DNA from: CAYYJM01 sp964471755
GTDB lineage: Bacteria > Planctomycetota > Planctomycetia > Gemmatales > Gemmataceae
NCBI GenBank assembly: GCA_964471755.1
Contig: CAYYJM010000352.1
Location: 1-5,604 of the forward strand
Direction: 5' to 3'
Length of the DNA stretch: 5,604 nt
Shown: piece after piece, positions 1 through 4,964 of the stretch
How the letters are laid out: every line of letters starts with the position of its first letter
How positions within the stretch are numbered: position 1 is the stretch's first letter
Made by a program: the position numbers and the translations under genes
The notes under the pieces: model-generated
Seen by the model: only the letters and a program-made list of their open reading frames with translations
What the model was told of the DNA's origin: nothing
Databases searched by the model: none

Positions 1-581
1 GCATCCGGGCCGGCCAGGTCTATCTCGATGGCCAGCCGGTGTCACTGCGGACGCCGCGTCAGGCGATCGCTGCCGGCCTGTTCCTGGTGCCGGAGGATCG
101 CCGCCAGCACGGTCTTCTCCTGGCCGACAGCATTCGCGGCAACATCGCTCTGCCCAATCTCGACCTGCTGGCCCATTTCGGCCTGCTCGACTTCGGAGCG
201 GAGCGGGCCATGGGCGAGGAGGCTCGGGAGCAGCTGCGCATCCGGGCGGCGGGTCTGCGTCAGCCGGCCGGCCAGCTCTCCGGCGGCAATCAGCAGAAGG
301 TCGTCCTGGCCAAGTGGCTCGCCCGCAAGCCGCGCGTCCTGATCCTCGACGAGCCGACGCGTGGCGTGGACGTTGGCGCTCGCGGCGAGATCTACGCCCT
401 GATCGACCAGCTGGCCGGAACCGGCGTCGCCGTCCTGATGATCTCCAGCGACATGGAGGAGGTCCTGGGCCTGAGCGATCGCGTCCTGGTCATGCACGAG
501 GGACGGCTCACCGGCAATCTCGGCCGGGACCTGATGAACGAGACCGAGATCATGAACCGGGCGACCGGCGGCGGGAGGTAA
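1..581 (+). CDS. Sugar ABC transporter ATP-binding protein, RbsA/MglA/XylG type (5' partial, second ATPase domain)
   Basis: This is the cytoplasmic ATPase of a carbohydrate ABC importer, powering uptake through the permease encoded next. The frame is open from base 3 and 192 residues are visible. They match the second nucleotide-binding domain of tandem-domain RbsA-like ATPases (about 500 residues in full), so the first domain and the second Walker A lie to the left of the window. Visible in order are GLFLVPEDRRQHGLLL (about residues 27-42, typical of the second domain), the ABC signature LSGGNQQK (92-99), Walker B with its glutamate VLILDEPTRGVDVGA (112-126), and ISSDMEE where a switch histidine would be. 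Replacement of that histidine by serine is normal for this half of RbsA/MglA and need not mean loss of function. The stop TAA directly follows a GGGAGG that serves the next gene, so the two are in one operon. The substrate (ribose, galactose, xylose or another sugar) cannot be told. Confidence 0.96.
   Translation, partial: IRAGQVYLDGQPVSLRTPRQAIAAGLFLVPEDRRQHGLLLADSIRGNIALPNLDLLAHFGLLDFGAERAMGEEAREQLRIRAAGLRQPAGQLSGGNQQKVVLAKWLARKPRVLILDEPTRGVDVGARGEIYALIDQLAGTGVAVLMISSDMEEVLGLSDRVLVMHEGRLTGNLGRDLMNETEIMNRATGGGR
573..578 (+). promoter_or_regulatory. Ribosome binding site of the permease gene
   Basis: GGGAGG lies inside the last codons of the ATPase gene, 6 bases before the ATG at 585. It fixes the permease start and shows tight ATPase-permease coupling. 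Confidence 0.75.
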
Positions 582-584
582 CGC

Positions 585-1577
585 ATGGCACGCTTGCTGG
601 GCATCCTGTTCCTGGTGCTGGGGTTGTACGGTCTGCTCTACTGGGCCAATCCGAACGCGCTGTCCGGGGCCAATCTTCAGCCGGTCGCCCGCGTTCAGGG
701 CTACTTCGGCATCCTGACGCTCGGTGTCAGCGTTCTGATCATCTCCGGTGGCATCGACCTGTCAATCGGCTCGGTCGTCGGCCTGACGGCGGTTCTCTTC
801 GGCCTGTTCTGCGAGGCCGGCATCCCACCGTTCATCGCTCTCTGGTTGGTCCTGGGAATTGGTGCCGGCATCGGCCTGCTGCATGGTCTGCTTGTGACGA
901 TGCTCCGTCTTCAGCCGTTCCTGGTGACCCTGTGCGGCCTGTTCGCCTATCGCGGTCTGGCTCGCTACTTCAGTGACGACAGGACCGTCGGACTCGGCAT
1001 CCTGCGGAACACGCTCGACCCGGCCTCGAGTACGGCGATGCAACTCGACTGGCTCAAATGGCTGGCGGTCGGTGATGTGCCGATCTTCGGCATCCCGGTG
1101 CCGACGGTGCTGCTGCTGCTGCTCCTGCTCGCCGGCTTGCTCGGCGTCTTTCTGCATGGCAGCGTTCATGGTCGATATCTGTTCGCCATCGGCGGCAATG
1201 AGCAGGCCGCACGGTACGCCGGTGTCCCGGTCGATCGGTACAAGATCCTCGCCTACGTCATCTGCTCGGTTCTCGCCGCCCTGGGCGGAGCCCTGGAGTT
1301 ACTTCAGCAACCGAGCGTGGCACCGTCGAACAGCGGCACGTTCTATGAGTTGTACGCCATCACCGGGGCGGTTCTCGGCGGATGCAGTCTGAGCGGCGGC
1401 GAGGGGAACGTCCTGGCCATTCTGCTGGGGACATTCGTTCTGCCGATTCTGCGCAACATGACCATCTGGCTGGAAGGCGTACCGGACAGTCTTCAGTACA
1501 CGATCATCGGCGTGGTTTTGCTGCTGGGCACGATCGCGGACGAACTGTTCAAACGTCGCGCCGCCCGACGTGGCTGA
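585..1577 (+). CDS. Sugar ABC transporter permease, RbsC/XylH/AraH type
   Basis: This is the inner-membrane channel subunit of the carbohydrate importer whose ATPase ends 3 bases upstream. The 330 residues are the usual length for the BPD_transp_2 (RbsC-like) family. Hydrophobic segments lie at about 2-20, 39-75, 83-104, 108-129, 173-190, 219-236, 256-295 and 304-322. Family landmarks are GVSVLIISGGIDLSIGSVVG after the second segment, LQPFLVTLCGLFAYRGLA, the cytoplasmic loop GRYLFAIGGNEQAARYAGVPV that contacts the ATPase, and AVLGGCSLSGGEGNVLAILLG near the end. A run of seven leucines marks the membrane segment near 175-182. The ATG at 585 is preceded by a good GGGAGG. No periplasmic sugar-binding protein gene is visible, so it probably lies upstream of the window. 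The family call is secure; the sugar is unknown. Confidence 0.96.
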   Translation: MARLLGILFLVLGLYGLLYWANPNALSGANLQPVARVQGYFGILTLGVSVLIISGGIDLSIGSVVGLTAVLFGLFCEAGIPPFIALWLVLGIGAGIGLLHGLLVTMLRLQPFLVTLCGLFAYRGLARYFSDDRTVGLGILRNTLDPASSTAMQLDWLKWLAVGDVPIFGIPVPTVLLLLLLLAGLLGVFLHGSVHGRYLFAIGGNEQAARYAGVPVDRYKILAYVICSVLAALGGALELLQQPSVAPSNSGTFYELYAITGAVLGGCSLSGGEGNVLAILLGTFVLPILRNMTIWLEGVPDSLQYTIIGVVLLLGTIADELFKRRAARRG

Positions 1578-1591
1578 CCACCCCCCAACGT

Positions 1592-1597
1592 GAGGAG
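1592..1597 (+). promoter_or_regulatory. Ribosome binding site deciding the start of the 69-residue gene
   Basis: GAGGAG sits 4 bases before the ATG at 1602. An in-frame GTG at 1590 has no purine-rich site in front of it, and choosing it would place this motif inside the gene. The ATG is therefore preferred. Confidence 0.55.
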
Positions 1598-1601
1598 CCC
1601 C

Positions 1602-1811
1602 ATGCTGACCCCGGAACAGATCCTGTCGCGCCTGAACGAGCTGCGCAAGGACTACCAGGACGACGACGGCGAGGACGAGCATCACCTCGCCCTGCACCAT
1701 GCTTTCCTGTTCATCTCGTACAACATGGACGCCTTCAAGCGCTACGTCCAGGAGGCGGCCGAGCGTGAGAAGCGCGGTTCGGGCGGCAAGGCCGAGTCCG
1801 ACTCTCGATGA
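1602..1811 (+). CDS. Small acidic hypothetical protein at the end of the transporter operon
   Basis: I do not recognise this 69-residue protein. It begins 24 bases after the permease stop with its own GAGGAG site, so it is probably cotranscribed. There is no signal peptide or membrane segment, so it should be cytoplasmic. Residues 5-18 (EQILSRLNELRKDY) look helical. Residues 20-26 are an acidic cluster (DDDGEDE), followed directly by EHHLALHH (26-33) with four histidines. Residues 34-58 (AFLFISYNMDAFKRYVQEAAEREKR) look like a second amphipathic helix, and the Gly/Ser/Lys-rich tail is probably disordered. The acidic and histidine clusters could bind a metal, but this is speculation. Regular codon use, good spacing and two plausible helices make it a likely real gene. 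No link to sugar transport can be shown beyond position. Confidence 0.7.
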   Translation: MLTPEQILSRLNELRKDYQDDDGEDEHHLALHHAFLFISYNMDAFKRYVQEAAEREKRGSGGKAESDSR

Positions 1812-1948
1812 GGGCTGGTCCGCCCCTCGTGGCCGATTTCGAGCATTGGGCCGACTGCAACGAATGCATTGACCTTGCGCATCGGGTCGATGAGAAAAGC
1901 CGGGAAAGAGTTCCGCCCCGCTCGCACCGTGGCCGCCGTCCTCGTTAA
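1808..1948 (+). CDS. Possible 46-residue ORF overlapping the preceding stop (ATGA)
   Basis: An ATG at 1808 overlaps the TGA of the 69-residue gene as ATGA, the usual arrangement for translational coupling, and the frame stays open to a TAA at 1946-1948. The peptide starts MRAGPPLVADFEHWADCNEC and ends in a basic tail (SRERVPPRSHRGRRPR). It contains a Cys-x-x-Cys pair. There is no clear ribosome binding site beyond the overlap, no recognised family, and only moderate third-position GC bias. It could equally be chance or leader sequence before the gene at 2007. Confidence 0.2.
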   Translation: MRAGPPLVADFEHWADCNECIDLAHRVDEKSRERVPPRSHRGRRPR

Positions 1949-1957
1949 GGTGGAAGG

Positions 1958-1990
1958 GGCGGTCGCTCTGCCGGGCTTGCAGAGACCGCC
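1958..1990 (+). other. Strong hairpin in the leader of the GGDEF-like gene
   Basis: GGCGGTC (1958-1964) pairs with GACCGCC (1984-1990), and TCTGC (1967-1971) pairs with GCAGA (1979-1983). This leaves a two-base bulge (1965-1966) and a seven-base loop, for 12 pairs in all. It lies 10 bases after the TAA of the possible small ORF and ends 16 bases before the ATG at 2007. No T-run follows, so it is not a standard intrinsic terminator. It may be a leader structure, a processing site or a weak terminator. Confidence 0.5.
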
Positions 1991-2006
1991 ACGAGGGCGC
2001 GTCATC

Positions 2007-2900
2007 ATGCAAGTCGAGACTGAGGTACGATCCGGATTGCTCGTTCTGGCCGGGCCGGCGGTGGCCCGAAAGGTTGGCACATCGCTGGCTCCGCTGAATG
2101 CCACGCCGCTGACACTGGTCAATACCGTGATCGAGGCGGAACGTCAGCTGTGGGGCGAGACGTACGATGTCGTCCTCGTCGATGGCTGGCTGCCGGAGGT
2201 CGGCGACGGGCTGCCGGACGAGCTGTTCGCGAACGGGACGGCAGTCCTCGTGCTGTCGGAACTGCGGTCGAGACCGCCGGCGCACTGGGTGCCACGGTTG
2301 GCGGCGCTGCGGTATCCGGCGGTGTTGCAGGCCAGCGTCGGACAGGCCCGGGTGACGGCGGCCCTGGCTCGCGAACGCATCCGGGCCGAACGCCAGTTCA
2401 CCGAGAGCCAGGGACAGATGGAGCATCTGTTGCGTCTGTTCGGCGCGGGGGCACCGCAGCACGCGCCCCGCTGGCACAGTCAGCGAACCATGCTCGAACG
2501 CCTGGCTGAGGAGGTGGCCCGGGTGGAACGACACGGCGGTAACCTGAGTCTGGTACTGGCCGAGTTCAACGGTCCCGAACCCGCGCCGGCGGCCTTCGCC
2601 TGGATCGCCGAGCAACTGACGGGGCGAAAGCGGTTCTGCGACGTGATCGGTCAGTATGGACCGCATGGCTTCATGCTGCTGCTGCCGCAGACGGCCGAGG
2701 GCGGAGCCCGGGAGTGCTGCGATCGCCTGTCGGCCATCCTGCGGCAGTCCGCCTCGGTCGATGGCCGAGAGTTGCCCTGGCGTCTGGACTACGGCGTGGC
2801 CCACTGTCAGCAACCGCATCCCTCGGCCAAGGGGCTGCTCCGCCTGGCGGAGGAACGGCTCTCGTCGGCCAGGCAGGAGGAACAGCAGGGGAAGGTTTAG
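2007..2900 (+). CDS. Receiver-like plus degenerate GGDEF-domain protein, probably catalytically inactive
   Basis: This 297-residue soluble protein looks like a response regulator with a diguanylate-cyclase-like output domain. Residues 8-125 resemble a receiver domain: strand LLVLAG (11-16), then YDVVLVDGWLPEVGDG (53-68) with D59 at the phosphoacceptor position, and AVLVLS (79-84). The N-terminal acidic pair and the late conserved lysine are not evident. A charged helical linker (about 120-145) leads to a GGDEF-like domain (about 160-290). There CDVIGQYGPHGFMLLLPQT (211-229) aligns with the signature strand pair, but GPHGF (218-222) replaces GG(D/E)EF, and the metal-binding aspartate strand reads LVLAEFNG. 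Cyclase activity is therefore unlikely. R209-F-C-D212 sits exactly where the RxxD c-di-GMP inhibitory site lies. The frame is open further upstream (ATG at 1890, TTG at 1869), but ATG 2007 fits the receiver start and has GAGGG at 1993-1997. Its stop overlaps the convergent cytochrome gene. Confidence 0.75.
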   Translation: MQVETEVRSGLLVLAGPAVARKVGTSLAPLNATPLTLVNTVIEAERQLWGETYDVVLVDGWLPEVGDGLPDELFANGTAVLVLSELRSRPPAHWVPRLAALRYPAVLQASVGQARVTAALARERIRAERQFTESQGQMEHLLRLFGAGAPQHAPRWHSQRTMLERLAEEVARVERHGGNLSLVLAEFNGPEPAPAAFAWIAEQLTGRKRFCDVIGQYGPHGFMLLLPQTAEGGARECCDRLSAILRQSASVDGRELPWRLDYGVAHCQQPHPSAKGLLRLAEERLSSARQEEQQGKV

Positions 2901-3298
2901 CCGCCCTTGCGTACGTCGCGGACGTAGGCGTGGCAGTTGAAACAGGCCATGGTCATACCGAGGTAGTGCAGTTTGGCCGACTCGATGTTCTTCTCCTTGG
3001 CGGCCTTCTTCATCGCCCTGGCTGCATGCTCGAAATCGTCGGCGAACATTTCGTACTCGGGCGTCTTGATGGCCCGGAAGGCTGCCTCCTTGCGGACCTG
3101 GATCAGGTGTTCCGCCTCCGATGCCACCGTGTCCAGTTCATTCAGGGTCAGTGCCGAGAGTAACTTCTGCCCGTACTCCAGTTTCTTCTTCATCAACTCG
3201 GCCGTCGTCGGCTCGGCCTTTGGCTGTGCCAGCAGTGCGTAGCTTCCCACGACGCCACAAGCCGTCGCGACCAGCAGAGCGGCCATCCACTTCACCAT
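2897..3298 (-). CDS. Small exported c-type cytochrome (cytochrome c'/c556-like)
   Basis: This is a 133-residue secreted monohaem cytochrome, probably periplasmic or membrane-anchored. Residues 1-24 form a signal peptide (MVKWMAALLVATACGVVGSY..LLA) with likely cleavage near A24. The rest is strongly helical, and the only haem-binding motif, C119-F-N-C122-H123, lies ten residues from the C-terminus. A haem site at the end of a four-helix bundle is the hallmark of the c'/c556 family (Cytochrom_C_2), whose usual mature length is about 120-130; this one is slightly short. M36 in ELMKKKLEYGQKLL is a candidate axial ligand, as in c556 proteins. The start ATG is preceded by GGGAGG at 5 bases. The gene is transcribed divergently from the lipid-enzyme pair and shares its last four bases with the end of the GGDEF-like gene. 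The redox partner is unknown, and general electron transfer is the safe call. Confidence 0.88.
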   Translation of the reverse strand: MVKWMAALLVATACGVVGSYALLAQPKAEPTTAELMKKKLEYGQKLLSALTLNELDTVASEAEHLIQVRKEAAFRAIKTPEYEMFADDFEHAARAMKKAAKEKNIESAKLHYLGMTMACFNCHAYVRDVRKGG

Positions 3299-3303
3299 GA
3301 CAT

Positions 3304-3309
3304 CCTCCC
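3304..3309 (-). promoter_or_regulatory. Ribosome binding site of the cytochrome gene
   Basis: Read on the minus strand, GGGAGG ends 5 bases before the ATG at 3298. This supports that start over the long open frame continuing upstream past 3800. Confidence 0.75.
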
Positions 3310-3337
3310 AAAGCGACAGAATGCGACAGGTGCTGTG

Positions 3338-3366
3338 AACATACCGGGGGGCCAAACCGAGTGCAA
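3338..3366 (-). promoter_or_regulatory. Candidate promoter of the cytochrome gene
   Basis: On the minus strand, TTGCAC (3366-3361) and TATGTT (3343-3338) are separated by exactly 17 bases. Transcription would start near 3331, leaving a leader of about 33 bases that contains the GGGAGG site. The match to the sigma-70 consensus is partial (3 of 6 and 4 of 6). Confidence 0.35.
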
Positions 3367-3378
3367 GCGATTCCGTCT

Positions 3379-3396
3379 GGGAGTTCGGCCGCTCCC
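3379..3396. promoter_or_regulatory. Small inverted repeat between the divergent promoters (possible operator)
   Basis: GGGAG (3379-3383) and CTCCC (3392-3396) flank an 8-base centre holding the palindrome CGGCCG (3386-3391). The dyad lies just upstream of the plus-strand TACAAT box and beside the minus-strand -35 box, where a regulator of both units could bind. The arms are only five bases, so chance is quite possible. Confidence 0.2.
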
Positions 3397-3399
3397 GCA

Positions 3400-3405
3400 T
3401 ACAAT
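3400..3405 (+). promoter_or_regulatory. Candidate -10 box for the lipid-enzyme operon
   Basis: TACAAT matches the sigma-70 -10 consensus at five of six positions. It lies 37 bases before the ATG at 3443, giving a leader of about 30 bases. No good -35 box is seen 16-18 bases upstream, so it may depend on an activator or be coincidental. Confidence 0.35.
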
Positions 3406-3442
3406 GCTGGGCATCTGCTCCGAGGCTCAGGACCGAGGCCCG

Positions 3443-4051
3443 ATGTCCACCACGACTGTTCCCGTCGCCCGTCTCGCGGCACCGTTCACGCTGACGACGT
3501 TCCGGCTCCTGCTCGGACCGGGCCTGCTCCTGCTCATCCCCTGTCAGCCGCCGCGCGGGCTGTTCGCTGTCCTCGTCGGGCTGGCGTTCCTGTCCGACTG
3601 GCTCGACGGCGTCGTCGCTCGCCGGCTCGGCGTCGCCCGGCCGTGGCTGCGGCGGTACGATGTGGTCGCCGACCTCGTCTTCTACCTGTCGGCCCTGGCG
3701 GCGGCGTGCTGGCTGGAGCCGACTCTTCTGGGGGATCATGCCGTGCCGATCGCTGGCCTGCTGATGCTGGAGGTCGTCTGCCAGATCGTCCACTGGGCGC
3801 GGTTCCGGTGCATGATCGCCACGCACGCCTACCTGTGCAAGGCGTGGTCGGTCGTGCTGGCCCTGATGCTCGCGGTTCTTCTTGGCTGGGGCGAGTCAGG
3901 TCGGCCGTTGCTGGTGCTGGCCATCGTCGTCGGCTACGTCGCGTATCTTGACGTGATCCTGATCCTCGTCGTGGCAAGACGGGTGCCGGTGGATGTCATC
4001 AGTGCCTATCATGTCTGGCGTGATGAGCGATCGGAGGGGAGGCCCGCGTGA
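3443..4051 (+). CDS. CDP-alcohol phosphatidyltransferase family membrane protein
   Basis: This integral membrane enzyme belongs to the family that transfers a phosphoalcohol from a CDP-alcohol to an acceptor alcohol, as in synthesis of phosphatidylglycerol phosphate, phosphatidylinositol or cardiolipin. It has 202 residues, typical for the family. FTLTTFRLLLGPGLLLL (15-31) is the usual first helix. The metal-binding signature follows: D52-W-L-D55-G56-V-V-A59-R60, eight residues, then L69 where the family normally has glycine, then D73 and D77. All four aspartates are kept; only the second glycine is changed. Further hydrophobic stretches lie at about 78-92, 101-114, 137-154 and 158-180. ATG 3443 has GAGG four bases upstream; in-frame ATGs further up lack such a site. 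The stop overlaps the next gene as GTGA, so the two are coupled. Substrate specificity cannot be read from the sequence. Confidence 0.88.
   Translation: MSTTTVPVARLAAPFTLTTFRLLLGPGLLLLIPCQPPRGLFAVLVGLAFLSDWLDGVVARRLGVARPWLRRYDVVADLVFYLSALAAACWLEPTLLGDHAVPIAGLLMLEVVCQIVHWARFRCMIATHAYLCKAWSVVLALMLAVLLGWGESGRPLLVLAIVVGYVAYLDVILILVVARRVPVDVISAYHVWRDERSEGRPA
4033..4042 (+). promoter_or_regulatory. Ribosome binding site supporting the GTG start of the kinase-like gene
   Basis: The purine tract GGAGGGGAGG ends 5 bases before the GTG at 4048. It makes that non-ATG start convincing, although it overlaps the upstream stop codon. Confidence 0.75.
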
Positions 4052-4782
4052 CCGGGTTCTTGCAAGCGCTCCAGCCCGGTTCGGTGCTGGCGTTCATCGG
4101 CCTGGTCGTCGGCGTCTGGCTGGTGACCGGGCGACTGCGCCTGGCGGACTGGCTGCGGTCGGGCGATTCACGGAAGATCAATCACGTCGTGGTGCTGGCC
4201 GGCGGAGCGTGCTGGTTCGGCTGGGACGAACCGAACGCGGCCAGGGTCGGTTCGCTGACGGCAGGCTTGCTCCTGCTGCTGCTCGTCGGGCTCACCTGCT
4301 GGCTGCGACGCCGGCCGCCGTTCTCGTGGGCCTTCGCCGGGAACACCCGGCCCAGCGACGCCCCGCACGAGGCGCTCTTCTTCTGGTCCTCGTGGCTGGC
4401 GGCATTCGTTGCTCTATTTGTGATCCAGGTCGTCGTCTGGGACAACCGGGTGACGCGCCTGGCAGCTCTGGTCCTCGGCATTGGCGATGGCCTTGGCGAA
4501 CCGATTGGCTCACGCTGGGGTCGCATGCGCTATCCAGTCCCTGGCGGCGGCTCGCGCAGCCTGGAAGGGAGCCTGGCCGTGGCGATCGGAGCGTTTGCCG
4601 TCCTCGTCGCGGCGGAAGGGTTGAGCGGAGGAATGTTCGTGCTGGCCAGCGCGGCGGTGGCGCTGGCCGTCGCCCTGGTCGAGGCGGTGTCACCGCGCGG
4701 GCTGGACAACTTCACCGTACCGCTGGCGGCAGCCACGGGGCTGATGCTGGCACGACCGTTCTTTGGCGAGCCCCCAGTGTGA
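4048..4782 (+). CDS. Phytol/dolichol kinase-like CTP-dependent lipid-alcohol kinase
   Basis: This 244-residue polytopic membrane protein resembles the family of phytol kinase, farnesol kinase, dolichol kinase and CDP-diglyceride synthetase, which use CTP to phosphorylate or activate lipid alcohols. Landmarks are GDSRKINHVVVLAGG (39-53), matching the family's N-terminal RK-x-x-H, the nucleotide-site segment GIGDGLGEPIGSRWGR (144-159), RSLEGSLAV (170-178), matching the K-S-x-x-G-S region, and LDNFTVPLAAA (219-229). Hydrophobic segments lie at about 12-27, 46-57, 69-86, 110-130, 136-149, 175-189, 195-213 and 224-236. The GTG start has a strong ribosome site and overlaps the stop of the phosphatidyltransferase gene, so the two enzymes probably act in one lipid pathway. 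The last residues (GEPPV) and the stop codon come from the repeat cluster that begins at 4765, so the C-terminus may have been altered by it. The substrate is unknown. Confidence 0.82.
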   Translation: MTGFLQALQPGSVLAFIGLVVGVWLVTGRLRLADWLRSGDSRKINHVVVLAGGACWFGWDEPNAARVGSLTAGLLLLLLVGLTCWLRRRPPFSWAFAGNTRPSDAPHEALFFWSSWLAAFVALFVIQVVVWDNRVTRLAALVLGIGDGLGEPIGSRWGRMRYPVPGGGSRSLEGSLAVAIGAFAVLVAAEGLSGGMFVLASAAVALAVALVEAVSPRGLDNFTVPLAAATGLMLARPFFGEPPV

Positions 4783-4795
4783 AAGGCGAGCCCTG

Positions 4796-4825
4796 GGCGA
4801 GCCCCCCACGAAAGTGGGGGAGTTT
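4796..4825 (+). repeat. Palindromic repeat unit A with GAAA tetraloop
   Basis: After GGCGAG comes the stem CCCCCAC (4803-4809), loop GAAA (4810-4813) and stem GTGGGGG (4814-4820), then AGTTT. A GNRA loop on seven mostly G-C pairs is very stable in RNA. Followed by only three Ts, it is a weak candidate terminator for the lipid operon. Confidence 0.7.
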
Positions 4826-4845
4826 CTGTGTCGGCAGACGGAGAG

Positions 4846-4919
4846 AAGGCGAGCCCCCCACGAAAGTGGGGGGAGTTTGCGACGCGGCAACTCCCCCCAC
4901 TTTCGTGGGGGCTCGCCTT
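4846..4919. repeat. Long inverted repeat made of two opposed palindromic units
   Basis: Arm 4846-4880 and arm 4887-4919 are reverse complements over 33 paired bases, differing only by one extra C in the C-run and one extra T in the TTT. A six-base centre, GACGCG, separates them. Each arm also holds its own GAAA (or TTTC) hairpin, so the DNA or RNA can fold as one long stem or as two short ones. Confidence 0.85.
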
Positions 4920-4955
4920 GCTCGGGGCTCGCCTTGCTCGGGGCTCGCCTTGCTC
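4908..4955. repeat. Three tandem copies of a 16-base unit
   Basis: GGGGCTCGCCTTGCTC is repeated exactly at 4908-4923, 4924-4939 and 4940-4955. The unit is the end of the inverted palindromic copy plus TTGCTC, so it looks like local duplication of the element's edge. It ends 9 bases beyond the oxidoreductase stop codon. Confidence 0.9.
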
Positions 4956-4964
4956 ACCGGCCGA

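Larger units (their letters stand above)
4765..4955. repeat. Cluster of GC-rich palindromic repeats between convergent genes
   Basis: The core GGCGAGCCC occurs on + at 4765, 4785, 4796 and 4848, and its reverse complement GGGCTCGCC at 4909, 4925 and 4941. The left half is thus in direct orientation and the right half inverted. Two + copies and one - copy extend into hairpins of the form CCCCCAC-GAAA-GTGGGGG. The cluster fills the space between the kinase-like gene and the minus-strand oxidoreductase, where it could end transcription in both directions, although no long T-run follows. It resembles a REP-like or miniature palindromic element; no transposase is nearby. Confidence 0.85.

Noticed and set aside
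1869..1897. Promoter for the GGDEF-like gene with TTGACC at 1869-1874
   Set aside because: The -35 box is good, but the sequence 17 bases on (GAGAAA) is a poor -10 box, and nearby spacings give nothing better.
1869..2006. N-terminal extension of the GGDEF-like protein from TTG 1869 or ATG 1890
   Set aside because: The added residues are basic with no fold, cross the strong hairpin, and precede the natural start of the receiver-like domain. It cannot be fully excluded.
1299..2819. A 506-codon open frame on the minus strand
   Set aside because: It lies opposite the permease end, the small gene and the GGDEF-like gene, all of which have family features or good starts. Its product is rich in Q, R, H and P with no recognisable domain, as expected from antisense of GC-rich genes.
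3299..3826. Upstream extension of the cytochrome reading frame to 309 residues
   Set aside because: The extension is charged, low-complexity sequence opposite the phosphatidyltransferase gene. A signal peptide and a GGGAGG site place the start at 3298.
4796..4880. Classical intrinsic terminator after the lipid operon
   Set aside because: The hairpins are strong, but only three Ts follow each, after AG, so they were recorded as repeats with possible terminator activity.
4796..4955. CRISPR array
   Set aside because: The repeats change orientation, are unevenly spaced and have no uniform unique spacers; no cas gene is present.
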